Part shown: piece after piece, positions 43,562 through 52,432 of the stretch
Position numbering within the stretch: position 1 is the first letter of the stretch
How the letters are laid out: each line of letters begins with the position of its first letter
Assembly: GCA_963815475.1 (NCBI GenBank)
Contig: CAWFHD010000003.1
Span: 2,728,001 to 2,792,000, forward strand
Source of the DNA: Sulfopaludibacter sp963815475
GTDB taxonomy: Bacteria; Acidobacteriota; Terriglobia; Bryobacterales; Bryobacteraceae
Reading direction: 5' to 3'
Length of the DNA stretch: 64,000 bases
Program-made: the position numbers and the translations under genes
The notes under the pieces: model-generated
Seen by the model: the letters and a program-made list of their open reading frames with translations, nothing else
Database searches by the model: none
Told to the model about the DNA's origin: nothing

Positions 43562-45964
43562 TTATTCTCGCAGTTCGACGATGGTGGCTCCGGCGCCGCC
43601 TTCGGATTGGGGCGCCGGGTAATAGCGGGAAACGTGCGGGTGCTTGGCGAGAAGTTCTTGAACCACTCTTCTCAGAATCCCCATCCCGTGGCCGTGGACG
43701 ATGCGGACCCGGCTGGCAGTGGCCATAACTGCGCGGTCGAGGAATTCGTCGACGGCATCTCGCGCTTCTTCCGCATGCTGGCCGATGACGTTGATCTCCT
43801 GATGCACGGGAGTCAGCTCAGGCGCCGGCTTGTACGTAACGTTCTTGGGCAGCTTGTTGCCGCCCGTGTCCGGCAGCACTTCGAGGACGTCGTCGACGGA
43901 GACTTGCATCTTCATGAATCCAGCCTCCACTTCGATGCGGCCGTTGCCCAGGTTGCGGCGGACGCGCGCCGGGTCGCGGACATCTTTGAGGCGGACGCGG
44001 GCCCCTTCTTCGATACGGAGAGGCTGAATGCGGTCCTGGCGCGAATCGTCCTCGGTGGAGAGAACCGTGGTCTGAAAATCCTCGCGGAGTTCGCGGCGGG
44101 CTTTGGCGACGCGACGCTGCGCATCCTGCTCGGCCTTGCGACGGTCGCCGCCCTGGGTGATCTTGCCGATGGTGTCCTGGGCCTGTTCCTCAAAGCGCGC
44201 CAACGCGACGTCGGTGCGCCGCTCCAGTTCTTTCAGTTTGGCGGATTCGCGCTTCTCCCATTCGCGCGCCAGTTCCCTGCCGCGTTTCTCATAGTCCGCG
44301 ATCTGTTCGCGCAGCGTCTGCTCCAACGTGCGCGTCTCTTCGATGCGGCTGTGCAGTTCGGCCAGAAAGCGGGTGACATCGCGCTCGCGATCGCTCATGG
44401 AGCGGCGAGCGCGCAGCATGATGTCTTCCGGCATACCGAGGCGCGTGGCGATTTCCAGGCCAGCCGACTTGCCCGGCAGGCCGAGTTGCAATAGATAGGT
44501 AGGCTGAAACGTCTGCTCGTCAAAGCCCATGGAACCGTTGACCACGCCGTCTGTGGAGGCTCCATAAATCTTGAGCGCCATCAGGTGCGTGGACACCAGT
44601 GTGAAAGCGCCGGCGCCGCGGAAGTGCTCCACCACGGCAACGCCGAGCGCTCCACCCTCTTCCGGGTCAGTCGCGGCTCCCAGTTCGTCCAGCAACACCA
44701 GCGAATCGGGCGTTACGTCCAGAGCCATCTCGCGGATATTGGAAACGTGCGCGGAGAACGTGCTGAGATTCTCCTGAATGGACTGGTAGTCGCCGATATC
44801 CGCCAGCACCTGTTCGAAAAGCGGAAACTCGGCCTCCAGCGCGGGAACGGGAAGGCCCGATTGTGCCATCAGGCTGAGCAGCCCCACCGTCTTAAGCGTC
44901 ACAGTCTTGCCGCCGGTATTGGGGCCGCTGATCAACAGCGTGCGGCGCTCCTTGGTGAGCTCCAGGCTGATGGGAACGGGCTTGGCGTGACGCCGTCGCA
45001 TCACATCGGCGAGTAGCGGATGGCGCGCCTCCTGCAGCAGCAGCCTGTCGCCGAAGCGCGGGATGACGCAATCGAAATCCAGGGCGAAGCGTGCCTTGGC
45101 GAAGATCAATTCCAGCTCCGCCATGGTCACCAGCGTCTGGCGGATGGAATCGGCGTGACCGCGCAGGCGGTTCGTCAGCTCGACGAGGATGCGGTGCACC
45201 TCGCGCATTTCCTCCTCGGACAGGCGGACCAGCTCGTTGTTGAGGTCGATGGTTTCGAGCGGCTCCACGAACAGCGTGTGGCCGCTGGAACTGGCGCCGT
45301 GGATCACGCCATCCAGCTTGCGGCGCTGGCCGGCGATCAGCGGCACCACGAAGCGCTCATTGCGGATAGTGACGAACTCCTCCTGCAGGATGCCTTCTTC
45401 CTTGTGCGCCTTGAGGAAGCGTTCGAGCGACTCCTGAATAGATCGCTTCTGACGTTCGATGTCGCGGCGCAGGCGGGCGAGCGCGACGCTGGCGTGGTCG
45501 GAGACGGTGCCATCGGGAAGGATCTTGCCCTCCAGGTCGTGGAGCAGGCCGCGGAAATCGCCGATGGTCAGGCCGCGGCGGCCCAGGCGGGGGAAGCGCT
45601 CGGCGGTGGCGGTGAGAACGCTCTTGGCGTCGGCCGAACGATCGAGCAGCAGGAAGAGGTCGGAGATCTCGCGCGGCTCCAGGCTGGCGCCTTCGATGTG
45701 GAGCTTGTGGACGGCAGCATCGAGCTCGGGAAGTCCGCCGAAATCGATGCGGATGGCGGCGCCGCGCGCAGTGGGCTGCGGCGGCGCGGCGGTGCGCAGA
45801 TACTCGATGGCCTCGCCGGCTTCGGCCAGGTCGCCCACCAGGCGCTCGCGATCAGCGTGCGGCTGCACCTTATCCAACTCGCGGCGGCCGAGCGGACTGG
45901 AAAGATAGCGCCCCAGCAACTCCCGGAGCTTTTCGAACTCGAGTACTTCAGAGCTGGTTTTCAA
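43562..45964 (-). CDS. mutS2: Endonuclease MutS2
   Basis: 800 residues, the usual length. Contains the MutS core (EVLEFEKLRELLGRYLSSPL at the start), clamp helices, Walker A SGPNTGGKTVTLKT, ENLSTFSAHVSNI, Walker B LVLLDELGAATDPEEG, and the C-terminal Smr nuclease domain (VIGQHAEEARDAVDEFLDRA, IVHGHGMGILRRVVQELL). Unlike MutS there is no mismatch-recognition domain I. Acts on branched DNA or collided ribosomes. It begins 13 bases after the NUDIX gene, the last member of the run from phoH. Confidence 0.95.
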   Translation of the reverse strand: MKTSSEVLEFEKLRELLGRYLSSPLGRRELDKVQPHADRERLVGDLAEAGEAIEYLRTAAPPQPTARGAAIRIDFGGLPELDAAVHKLHIEGASLEPREISDLFLLLDRSADAKSVLTATAERFPRLGRRGLTIGDFRGLLHDLEGKILPDGTVSDHASVALARLRRDIERQKRSIQESLERFLKAHKEEGILQEEFVTIRNERFVVPLIAGQRRKLDGVIHGASSSGHTLFVEPLETIDLNNELVRLSEEEMREVHRILVELTNRLRGHADSIRQTLVTMAELELIFAKARFALDFDCVIPRFGDRLLLQEARHPLLADVMRRRHAKPVPISLELTKERRTLLISGPNTGGKTVTLKTVGLLSLMAQSGLPVPALEAEFPLFEQVLADIGDYQSIQENLSTFSAHVSNIREMALDVTPDSLVLLDELGAATDPEEGGALGVAVVEHFRGAGAFTLVSTHLMALKIYGASTDGVVNGSMGFDEQTFQPTYLLQLGLPGKSAGLEIATRLGMPEDIMLRARRSMSDRERDVTRFLAELHSRIEETRTLEQTLREQIADYEKRGRELAREWEKRESAKLKELERRTDVALARFEEQAQDTIGKITQGGDRRKAEQDAQRRVAKARRELREDFQTTVLSTEDDSRQDRIQPLRIEEGARVRLKDVRDPARVRRNLGNGRIEVEAGFMKMQVSVDDVLEVLPDTGGNKLPKNVTYKPAPELTPVHQEINVIGQHAEEARDAVDEFLDRAVMATASRVRIVHGHGMGILRRVVQELLAKHPHVSRYYPAPQSEGGAGATIVELRE

Positions 45965-45976
45965 AACGAGGTGACC

Positions 45977-46387
45977 CTACCTGTATTTTGCGCGTTCGCG
46001 AAAGGCTTTTTCAATCACGGCGAGAGTGCCTTCGGTGATCTGGAGACTGGGCAGGTCGCGCTGGCGGACCCAGTCCACCGCGCAAACATCGTCGCCGGGA
46101 AAGAGTTTGCCGCCGGTGATGCGGCACATGTAGTCGATCAGGACGTAATGGTATTCGGGCGCGCCGGCGTCATCGCGGATGATCCGCTCGAAGATTTCCA
46201 GAACTCCGAGGGGGACGATCTCGAGGCCCGTTTCTTCGCGGACTTCGCGGCAAACGCCGTCATGCAGCGACTCGCCGATTTCGAGCGCGCCGCCAGGCAG
46301 CGACCACCAGCCTTTGAGCGGCTCCTTGCCGCGCTGCGCCATCAGGATGCGGTCGCGGCGCAGCATAATCGCACCCACGCCAACCAT
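45977..46387 (-). CDS. NUDIX hydrolase
   Basis: 136 residues. The complete Nudix box lies at about 32-54: GGALEIGESLHDGVCREVRE then ETGLEI, fitting GX5EX7REUXEEXGU. The N-terminal VGVGAIMLRRDRILMAQRG and the proline loop SLPGG are those of ADP-ribose/ADP-sugar or MutT-like nucleotide diphosphatases; the exact substrate is not predictable. ATG 46387 is taken because an in-frame stop lies shortly upstream. Follows the SMP-30 gene by 41 bases and precedes mutS2 by 12. Confidence 0.88.
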   Translation of the reverse strand: MVGVGAIMLRRDRILMAQRGKEPLKGWWSLPGGALEIGESLHDGVCREVREETGLEIVPLGVLEIFERIIRDDAGAPEYHYVLIDYMCRITGGKLFPGDDVCAVDWVRQRDLPSLQITEGTLAVIEKAFRERAKYR

Positions 46388-46428
46388 GGGCCGCTTCGGA
46401 TATCGCCGATCGTCTCACGATGCCTGCG

Positions 46429-47289
46429 CTACTCACCCAGCCTCGCCCGATAGACATTTCCCCTGGCGGTGACAAAGAGAGATTTCAGGTCAACCTCCCC
46501 CAGAGTGGAGGCGGAGGGCAAATCGTGGAGGGGCATCATATGAATCAGACGACCCTCCGGGCTGTATATTGCAATCCCTCCCGCGGCGACGTAAAGATTG
46601 CCCTTGTCATCGGTGTTGACACCGAGCGGAATCGCCTTGATGCCCGAGATGAGAACGCGCTCGTTCGACGAGTCGCCATTGCGATCGATGTCGTAAGCGC
46701 GCACATTGCGGTCGTCCGAGTTGGTGACGTAAAGAACGCGCCCATTAGGCGAGAGCGCGATTCCGTTGGGCCGGCCGGTGGATTTGGCGACGAGCTTCAT
46801 AGGCCCTTTGGGCGGCAGGTGATAGACGCCGTAGAAATCCAGCTCACGATGGTCGGCCTGGCCGCCGAAGGCCGGATCGGTGAAGTAGACGTGATCGGTC
46901 TTGCCGACTGTGACATGGCTGGGCGCGTTGAGGCGCTTGCCTTCCCACTGTTCGGCCAGTACTTCGATCTTGCCGGTCTTATCGGTGCGGGTGACGCGGC
47001 GGGTGCGCGTCTCGCAGGTGTAGAGCCGCCCTTGTGTGTCGAAGGCATTGCCGGCAGGGCCGTGGGCATCGGATCGAAAGATCTCGATTTCATGCCCGGG
47101 CACCCATTTCAGCAGCTTGTCCGAGGGAATATCGCTGAAGATGAGGTAGCCCTCTTTGGACCAGGCAGGGCCCTCGGTAAAGGAGTACCCTTTGCCGAGA
47201 AGTTGCATTTTGACAAGGTCGAAATCCTGGGAGAAGACGACCGCTGCCAGTCCTAAGAATGCGAAAACGGAGCGAACGGCCGGGGTCAT
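46429..47289 (-). CDS. SMP-30/gluconolactonase-like secreted beta-propeller
   Basis: 286 residues from ATG 47289, which overlaps the BON-protein stop (ATGA) and opens the signal peptide MTPAVRSVFAFLGLAAVVFS. The six-bladed propeller signatures are present: FTEGPAWSKEGYLIFSD, GPAGNAFDTQGRLYTCE, LNAPSHVTVGKTDHVYFTDP, GRPNGIALSPNGRVLYVTNS, and PLGVNTDDKGNLYVAA; the metal-binding Glu, Asn and Asp fit a lactonase. Probably hydrolyses a sugar lactone in the periplasm. Its linkage to era and BON genes has no obvious metabolic meaning. Confidence 0.85.
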   Translation of the reverse strand: MTPAVRSVFAFLGLAAVVFSQDFDLVKMQLLGKGYSFTEGPAWSKEGYLIFSDIPSDKLLKWVPGHEIEIFRSDAHGPAGNAFDTQGRLYTCETRTRRVTRTDKTGKIEVLAEQWEGKRLNAPSHVTVGKTDHVYFTDPAFGGQADHRELDFYGVYHLPPKGPMKLVAKSTGRPNGIALSPNGRVLYVTNSDDRNVRAYDIDRNGDSSNERVLISGIKAIPLGVNTDDKGNLYVAAGGIAIYSPEGRLIHMMPLHDLPSASTLGEVDLKSLFVTARGNVYRARLGE

Positions 47290-47588
47290 TTCCCCGCGGG
47301 TCTGTCGCCGGTGGTCAAGTGATTGATCACCTGCTTGACGCCCTTCACTTTCTTGGCCAGTTTGACTGCCTTGTCGCTGGCGCGGGAACTTTCTACCGCT
47401 CCGGTGAGGGTAACCACACCTTCCTTGCAATCGATCTTCAATGCACCGCCTTTGACGTCTGCATCGGCGGCTAGTTTGATCATGACCTGATCGGCGATGG
47501 CATCGTCGCTGATCGGTTTATCGGCCGCCAAGATGACGCCGGCAAGCAGGAAAGCGAGCAAGAGAGAAGCGAAAATTCTAGTGATCAT
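47286..47588 (-). CDS. Exported BON-domain protein
   Basis: 100 residues: signal peptide MITRIFASLLLAFLLAGVILA, then one BON domain (ISDDAIADQVMIKLAADADV, GVVTLTGAVESSRASDKAVK, VKGVKQVINHL). BON domains bind membranes or phospholipid in OsmY/DolP-type envelope proteins. One Cys in LKIDCKEG. The start lies inside the last codons of era and the stop overlaps the SMP-30 start, so the three are coupled. Likely a periplasmic stress protein. Confidence 0.85.
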   Translation of the reverse strand: MITRIFASLLLAFLLAGVILAADKPISDDAIADQVMIKLAADADVKGGALKIDCKEGVVTLTGAVESSRASDKAVKLAKKVKGVKQVINHLTTGDRPAGK

Positions 47589-48492
47589 CTTCTCCGGTCA
47601 TTGTACGCCAGTCGAGGGTATTGAGGAAGGCCGCTTTCTCGCGCCATCCTGGCTGTACTTTGACGTGCAGGTCGAGATAGATGTGCGCGCCGAAGAGTTT
47701 TTCCATTTCGTGTCGCGCTTCGGTGCCGATGCGTTTGAGCATAGCGCCCTTGGTTCCAATCACGATGGCCTTCTGGCCGTCGCGCTCCACGCGGATGGTG
47801 GCGAAGATGCGGGTGAGCTGCTCGCCTTCCTCCCACTTATCGATGCTCACGGCGACGGAGTGCGGCACTTCCTGCCGCGTGGCCAACAGCACCTTTTCAC
47901 GAATCAGTTCGCCCGCCAGGAAGCGCTCGGGCTGATCGGTTACGTAATCGTCGGGGAAGTAAGCGGGGCCTTCGGGCAGCCGCGAAAGGATCACGTTGCG
48001 CAGTTCGTCGAGCCCGGTGCCCTTGGTGGCGGAGACCGGAACGTAGTCGACGAACTCGTGGATCCTCTTGTAGTCCTCAATCAAGGGCAGCAGCTTCGCC
48101 TTTTCCTTGACCAGATCGATCTTGTTGAGCACCAGCACCACGGGCGTTTCGCGTTTGCGGGCCACGTCGATGGCGCGGCGGTCTTCTTCGCCGATGGCCC
48201 GAGTGGCGTCCGCCACGAAGACCAGCAGGTCGCGCTCTTCCAGGGCTCCGCGGACTGTGTCCATGAGGCGCTTGTTGAGGGCCGAATCGCCCTTGTGAAT
48301 GCCGGGCGTGTCGACGAAAACGATCTGAGCGCCGGGAATGGTGAGCACACCCTGAATGGCGGTGCGCGTGGTTTGCGGCTTGTCGGCCACAATGGCTACC
48401 TTCTGCCCAACCAGGGCATTCAGCAGCGTCGACTTTCCGGCGTTGGGACGGCCAAGAAGTGAAACGAATCCGGACTTGAACTTTTTACTCAT
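47578..48492 (-). CDS. era: GTPase Era
   Basis: 304 residues. GTPase motifs: G1 GRPNAGKST, G2 TTR, G3 DTPGIH, G4 NKID, G5 SATKG. The C-terminal KH domain has GTKGAMLKRIGTEARHEMEK. Binds the 3' end of 16S rRNA and helps 30S assembly. It overlaps the CorC-like gene upstream by 8 bases and follows ybeY in the same run, a common order for ribosome-maturation genes (phoH-ybeY-corC-era). Confidence 0.96.
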   Translation of the reverse strand: MSKKFKSGFVSLLGRPNAGKSTLLNALVGQKVAIVADKPQTTRTAIQGVLTIPGAQIVFVDTPGIHKGDSALNKRLMDTVRGALEERDLLVFVADATRAIGEEDRRAIDVARKRETPVVLVLNKIDLVKEKAKLLPLIEDYKRIHEFVDYVPVSATKGTGLDELRNVILSRLPEGPAYFPDDYVTDQPERFLAGELIREKVLLATRQEVPHSVAVSIDKWEEGEQLTRIFATIRVERDGQKAIVIGTKGAMLKRIGTEARHEMEKLFGAHIYLDLHVKVQPGWREKAAFLNTLDWRTMTGEDDH

Positions 48493-49727
48493 GGGCTACC
48501 GTTTGAGACTTACCGAGGCGCACCTGCTCCACGCGCAGCTCATCGCTGGCCAGAACCTCCACGCGGATGCCGTCGCGTTCCACTACTTCTCCCGGCTTGG
48601 GCACGCGCCCCAGCCACTCACTCACCAGGCCGCCCACCGTGGTGGATTCAATCTCCTCTTCGCGATGAAAGGATTGCAGGAGATCGGCGATGCGGTCCAG
48701 ATCGAAATTCCCGGAGACGATGTAGCCTCCGTTGCCGTCTTCCTTGATGTCGCTGTCCGGTTCGTGCTCGTCGCGGATCTCACCGATGATGACTTCGAGG
48801 AGGTCCTCCATGGTGGCGAGGCCGGCGGTGTTGCCGTATTCATCCACCACTATCACCATGTGGGTGTTCTCCTGCTGCATCTGGCGCATCAGATCGCTCA
48901 CCGGCTTGGTTTCGGGGACGAAGAGAATTGGCCGGAGCAACTCGCGGACCGTGCGGCGGGCCCGTTCCTCTTCATCCAGCTCGAACATATCGCGAACGTG
49001 GATGAAGCCGAGAACCTTATCGATAGTCTCCTCGAAAACCGGAATACGGGAGTATTGTTCGGTGATGACGATCTGGCGCAATTCTTCGAGCGTGGCATCG
49101 GCGGGAATGGCGACGATGTTGGGACGCGGGGTCATCACTTCGCGCACCACCTTGTCGCCGAACTCCACCACTCCCTGGATGAGTTCGCGATCCTCTTCTT
49201 CGATGAGCCCTTCTTCGGTGCCTGCCGAAATCAGGGCTTCGATGTTTTCGGCGGAGGTGGGCTCTTCCTCTTTGCCCGCCGTATCGTCCGTGAGGTCCAC
49301 CAGCGATTGGAAGAAACTGAGCACCGCCACACACGGCCGGGCCACCAGCGCGATCATGCGCAACAGCGGGACCAGCGGTAACAGCCAGCGTCCGCTGGTG
49401 CGACGATAGAGGAGTTGCGGCACGACGTAGGCGAACGTCACCATGGTGAGCCACGCCACCAGCGCGCTCTGCCAGAATTCGCCGAATCCACCCGAAAAAC
49501 AGCAGGCCCAGAAGCACCAGGATTGTGTGTTTGACGATGGAAAACGCGCCGGCGCCCTCTTCGGTTTTGAGGCCCAGCTTATCTTCCAGCGTGTCTTTGA
49601 AGAGGTCGAGAGACGGCAGGTCGCGGGTGCGCAAGCGGAGGCTTTCGAGATACAGCAACTGCACGAAGGTCACAAGGCCGAGCAGCGGGACCGCCAGCAA
49701 GGCGGCGATGGTGACAGCCCACATCAT
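48485..49727 (-). pseudogene. CNNM/CorC-type CBS-domain transporter, one frameshift as written
   Basis: Hemolysin-C/CorC-like membrane protein with CBS pair, probably magnesium/cobalt transport. The first frame MMWAVTIAALLAVPLLGLVT...VLLGLLFFGW gives N-terminal helices; near 49485 it must change frame to continue GEFWQSALVAWLTMVTFAYV, the rest of the CNNM domain, two CBS domains (VMTPRPNIVAIPADATLEEL, LFVPETKPVSDLMRQM) and the C-terminal CorC_HlyC domain (YIVSGNFDLDRIADLLQS). Removing one base gives 413 residues with no stop. Overlaps ybeY and era by a few bases. Very likely a single sequencing insertion. Confidence 0.87.
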
Positions 49728-50200
49728 GAGTGCACACGCTCAATGAGGCCGTTGGGGAGTTGCAGGCGGGCGCGCCAGCGCTTCTCGGCGCGGGCCATGC
49801 GGCCGTGGTCCGATTCATGATCGTAACCCAGCAGGTGGAGGACACCGTGCAGCATCAGTATCCGAATTTCATCTTCGACCGAATGTCCGTAGGAGCGCGC
49901 CTGGGCACGGGCTCGCGCGAGCGAGATGGCAAGATCACCAAGACCCGCGTTGCTTTCCACGCCTGGGGGATTCACTGTCGGAAACGATAAAACGTCGGTG
50001 ACGTAGTCCTTGCCCCGGAAGTCACGATTCAGACGACGGAGTTCGGCATCGCCTGTGAGCAGGCAATCGAACGGCTTCCCCTTAGCGACCTCGTCCTGCA
50101 ATTGGCGAACGAATTTTTCGATGGCACCGCGTTTGAGCGTGGCGGGAACGCGGCGAAACGTGACGGTACTGCCTTCGGGCGAGGACATGGCGGCGCTCAC
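49724..50200 (-). CDS. ybeY: Endoribonuclease YbeY (rRNA maturation)
   Basis: 158 residues. Zinc motif H3: HGVLHLLGYDHESDHG near the C-terminus; conserved DYVTDVLSFP precedes it. Processes the 3' end of 16S rRNA with Era. GTG 50200 overlaps the phoH stop (GTGA); an ATG at 50188 (MSSPEG) is an alternative. The stop overlaps the start of the CorC-like gene. Slightly longer than many YbeY because of a C-terminal tail. Confidence 0.94.
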   Translation of the reverse strand: MSAAMSSPEGSTVTFRRVPATLKRGAIEKFVRQLQDEVAKGKPFDCLLTGDAELRRLNRDFRGKDYVTDVLSFPTVNPPGVESNAGLGDLAISLARARAQARSYGHSVEDEIRILMLHGVLHLLGYDHESDHGRMARAEKRWRARLQLPNGLIERVHS

Positions 50201-51249
50201 GCTTGCGGCGCGGTCTCTACCGTAGGTGACACTTCGGTGACAGGAGCTTCCGCCGGCGGCGCGTCGGGCTCACTCAATTTCAAGGTGAGCTGTCGGGCGG
50301 CGCCGATCGTCTCGTTGTAGCGCTCGTAGGCTTTAACGATTCGCTGCACCAGGGTGTGGCGTACCACGTCCTTTTCGTCGAACTGCACGAAGCTGATGCC
50401 TTCGACGCCCTTGAGCACTTCCACGGCGTCGATGAGGCCGCTGCGTTTGGCGTTGGGCAGATCGATCTGAGTGACGTCGCCATTCACCACCATCTTGGAA
50501 TTGAAGCCCTGGCGGGTGAGCACCATCTTCATCTGCTCCGGAGTGCTGTTCTGCGCCTCGTCCAGGATGATGAAGCTATCATTGAGCGTGCGGCCGCGCA
50601 TGAAGGCAATGGGCGCTACTTCAATCACATTGCGCTCCAGCAGTTTTTCAACGCGGTCATTTTCCAGCATGTCGTAGAGCGCGTCGTAGAGGGGCCGCAG
50701 GTAAGGGTCGACCTTTTCCTGCAGCGTGCCAGGCAAGAAGCCCAGCCGCTCGCCTGCTTCCACGGCCGGCCGTGTGAGGATGATCCGCGCCACCTGCTTG
50801 TTAATCAGCGCGGAGATGGCCATCGCCACCGCGAGATAGGTCTTGCCGGTGCCGGCGGGGCCGATGCCGAAGACCATGTCGTTGCGTTCGATGGCTTCCA
50901 GGTAGCGCCGTTGGTTGACCGACTTCGGCGCCAGGATCTTCTTGCCGAAATTGCGCTGCTTGCCGCTGTGCACCAGGGCGCGGAGGGAGACCTCCGGGTC
51001 GTTGGTGACCACTCGCAAGTAGCTGTTGAGGTCGCCGTTGGTGAAGACATGGCCTTCCCGCAGCAGCGTGTTGTAATCTTCCAGGATGTTTTCGCAGCGG
51101 GTTACGTTGGGAGGCTCGCCTTCAATTTCGATGTTGTTGTCGACGAGTTGTGTGTGGACGCTCAATCCGGACTCCAGGAGCCGGATGTTTTCATCGCGGG
51201 TGCCAAAGAGGCTCTCGACGCCTCGGCTGATGCGAACGCTAGCTTTCAT
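50197..51249 (-). CDS. phoH: PhoH-like ATPase
   Basis: 350 residues from ATG 51249 (a TTG one codon earlier is possible). N-terminal RNA-binding-like part (about 1-110), then the PhoH ATPase: Walker A GIGPAGTGKTYLAVA, LTRPAVEAGERLGFLPG, Walker B SFIILDEAQNSTPEQMKM, NGDVTQIDLP. The last 40 residues are Pro/Ala-rich (EPDAPPAEAPVTEV). Predicted RNA helicase-like factor linked to YbeY. First gene of the long minus-strand run; a -10 TATAAT lies about 125 bases upstream. Confidence 0.94.
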   Translation of the reverse strand: MKASVRISRGVESLFGTRDENIRLLESGLSVHTQLVDNNIEIEGEPPNVTRCENILEDYNTLLREGHVFTNGDLNSYLRVVTNDPEVSLRALVHSGKQRNFGKKILAPKSVNQRRYLEAIERNDMVFGIGPAGTGKTYLAVAMAISALINKQVARIILTRPAVEAGERLGFLPGTLQEKVDPYLRPLYDALYDMLENDRVEKLLERNVIEVAPIAFMRGRTLNDSFIILDEAQNSTPEQMKMVLTRQGFNSKMVVNGDVTQIDLPNAKRSGLIDAVEVLKGVEGISFVQFDEKDVVRHTLVQRIVKAYERYNETIGAARQLTLKLSEPDAPPAEAPVTEVSPTVETAPQA

Positions 51250-51372
51250 CAAGTGGGTGTTGGATACCTCCTCGGAGGGGTTGTTTACAGGGACAAAAAG
51301 AGACGTTCAGATGGGGGCGGATCGGACCTTCGACAACCCGCTTGCGCGGGTATCTGAAAACCATCTGGAATC

Positions 51373-51403
51373 ATTATAGCAGGCGCGTAAAGCGGCGGTT
51401 CAA
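51373..51403 (-). promoter_or_regulatory. Candidate promoter of the phoH-ybeY-era run
   Basis: On the minus strand a perfect TATAAT (51378-51373) with TTGAAC (51403-51398) 19 bases upstream. It would leave a leader of roughly 115 bases that contains a hairpin ACCCGC-TTGC-GCGGGT (plus 51336-51351). It overlaps the 3' end of the upstream toxin gene. Confidence 0.4.
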
Positions 51404-51674
51404 GCCAGGTGCATCGCCACCGGAATGATTGCCGCTATGCGGATTTCGGCTGAGGCCACCGAGTAGTAGAAAAGATAACGGCCCGCAATGAAGTAACGAT
51501 ATCCCTTCATAACGCCACGTTGCCGGACGGGGTACATGTGCGGAACGCGACCATGAGTTCAATCGACTCGGCGGCTCGACATTGGGCATTCCGCGGGAGC
51601 TCATCAAAGACCTCCGCAGTTGCGTCGCCGAAGAGAACCGTTACAGATTGTGCCGCTGCTTGATCTCGTTCCAA
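51400..51674 (-). pseudogene. ParE/RelE-family toxin, one-base deletion as written
   Basis: Read from a TTG at 51674 inside the antitoxin end: LERDQAAAQSVTVLFGDATA, EVFDELPRNAQCRAAESIEL, MVAF, then after restoring one base at a CCC tract (GCGTTCCGCAC, about 51560) it continues HMYPVRQRGVMKGYRYFIAG, RYLFYYSVASAEIRIAAIIP, VAMHLA, stop at 51400. The C-terminal half (KGYRYFIAGRYLFYY, IRIAAIIP) has the ParE beta-sheet pattern. Corrected length 91 residues, right for ParE. The start codon is uncertain. Makes a pair with the upstream antitoxin; would poison gyrase or ribosomes. Confidence 0.65.
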
Positions 51675-51895
51675 CTTGTGAAGCGCCCTTCGCGAAAACC
51701 GCGTTCACTGCGCTCCTTTTGGACGAGTAGTGATTCCTGGTGAGATTCCTCGCACTCCTCGACGAACGCTTCCAGAGCTTCCCGCGTGTGCAAGAGATCG
51801 GCTAACGCCTTTCCGGCGTCGCCCTGGTACTCCTGAGCAAGTCCCGAGAGGATCGTGTCGCTTTCCTCGTCGAGGTCGATTTGACGGTGCACCAT
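51641..51895 (-). CDS. Antitoxin of the ParE-like pair
   Basis: 84 residues, acidic and helical: MVHRQIDLDEESDTILSGLA with the N-terminal strand-helix expected of ribbon-helix-helix antitoxins (QIDLDEESD), then helices with EALEAFVEECEESHQESLLV and a basic C-tail RSERGFREGRFTSWNEIKQRH. The toxin frame starts inside its last codons (overlap about 34 bases). Lies 36 bases from the Rrf2 gene, facing the same way; likely an independent toxin-antitoxin cassette. Confidence 0.65.
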   Translation of the reverse strand: MVHRQIDLDEESDTILSGLAQEYQGDAGKALADLLHTREALEAFVEECEESHQESLLVQKERSERGFREGRFTSWNEIKQRHNL

Positions 51896-51931
51896 GCCGT
51901 CTGGATATCATGGCGACGATATGGCGGATCG

Positions 51932-52402
51932 CTACTGAATGAGCCGCAGGCCGTTGGGACCGGGGATGGTCCGCACCCAAGTGTTCATCTCTTCTTCGTT
52001 CTGTAACAAATCGCGGAGCGTGGCCTTGCTGAGCACGTGGTCCACGGCCACTTGCACGGCGCGCCAGAGGGAGCGCACGGAGCAATCCACCGAGCGCGTG
52101 CAGATGGCGTTGGTTCCGGCGTGGCTGTCGCAGAAGTCGCTTTCGAAGAGGCGGCCGCCCAGAGCGTCCATCACGTCGCCGATCACGATTGCCTCCGCGG
52201 GCCGGGCCAGCGTATAGCCGCCTTCTTTGCCGCGGGCGGCCTTCACGAACCCGCCCTTACGCAGCACTCGCAGGATTTTACCCGCATACGCCGCCGACAC
52301 GCCTTCCGCCTGACTGATTTCGGGGATGGTGAGGCCTTGCCCGGCATAGCCGATGCGCACCAGGCAGCGCAGGCCGTACTCTTCGTTGGCGGACAATTTC
52401 AT
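51932..52402 (-). CDS. Rrf2-family transcriptional regulator of the suf operon
   Basis: 156 residues. Winged helix at 1-80 (MKLSANEEYGLRCLVRIGYA, ISQAEGVSAAYAGKILRVLR, GGFVKAARGKEGGYTLARPA). Three cysteines in FCDSHAGTNAICTRSVDCSV (about 107-124) fit an Fe-S cluster-binding sensor as in IscR/SufR-like Rrf2 proteins. It is the last gene of the suf run, 30 bases after the MIP18-like gene. Expected to sense cluster status and control the suf promoter, where a 9-bp inverted repeat covers the -10. Confidence 0.88.
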   Translation of the reverse strand: MKLSANEEYGLRCLVRIGYAGQGLTIPEISQAEGVSAAYAGKILRVLRKGGFVKAARGKEGGYTLARPAEAIVIGDVMDALGGRLFESDFCDSHAGTNAICTRSVDCSVRSLWRAVQVAVDHVLSKATLRDLLQNEEEMNTWVRTIPGPNGLRLIQ

Positions 52403-52432
52403 GGGCGAATCCTTGGTACCTTCTAATCCGAG

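Noticed and set aside
45020..46453. 477-codon plus-strand frame opposite mutS2 and NUDIX
   Set aside because: Antisense to two strongly supported genes; sequence is low in recognisable motifs.
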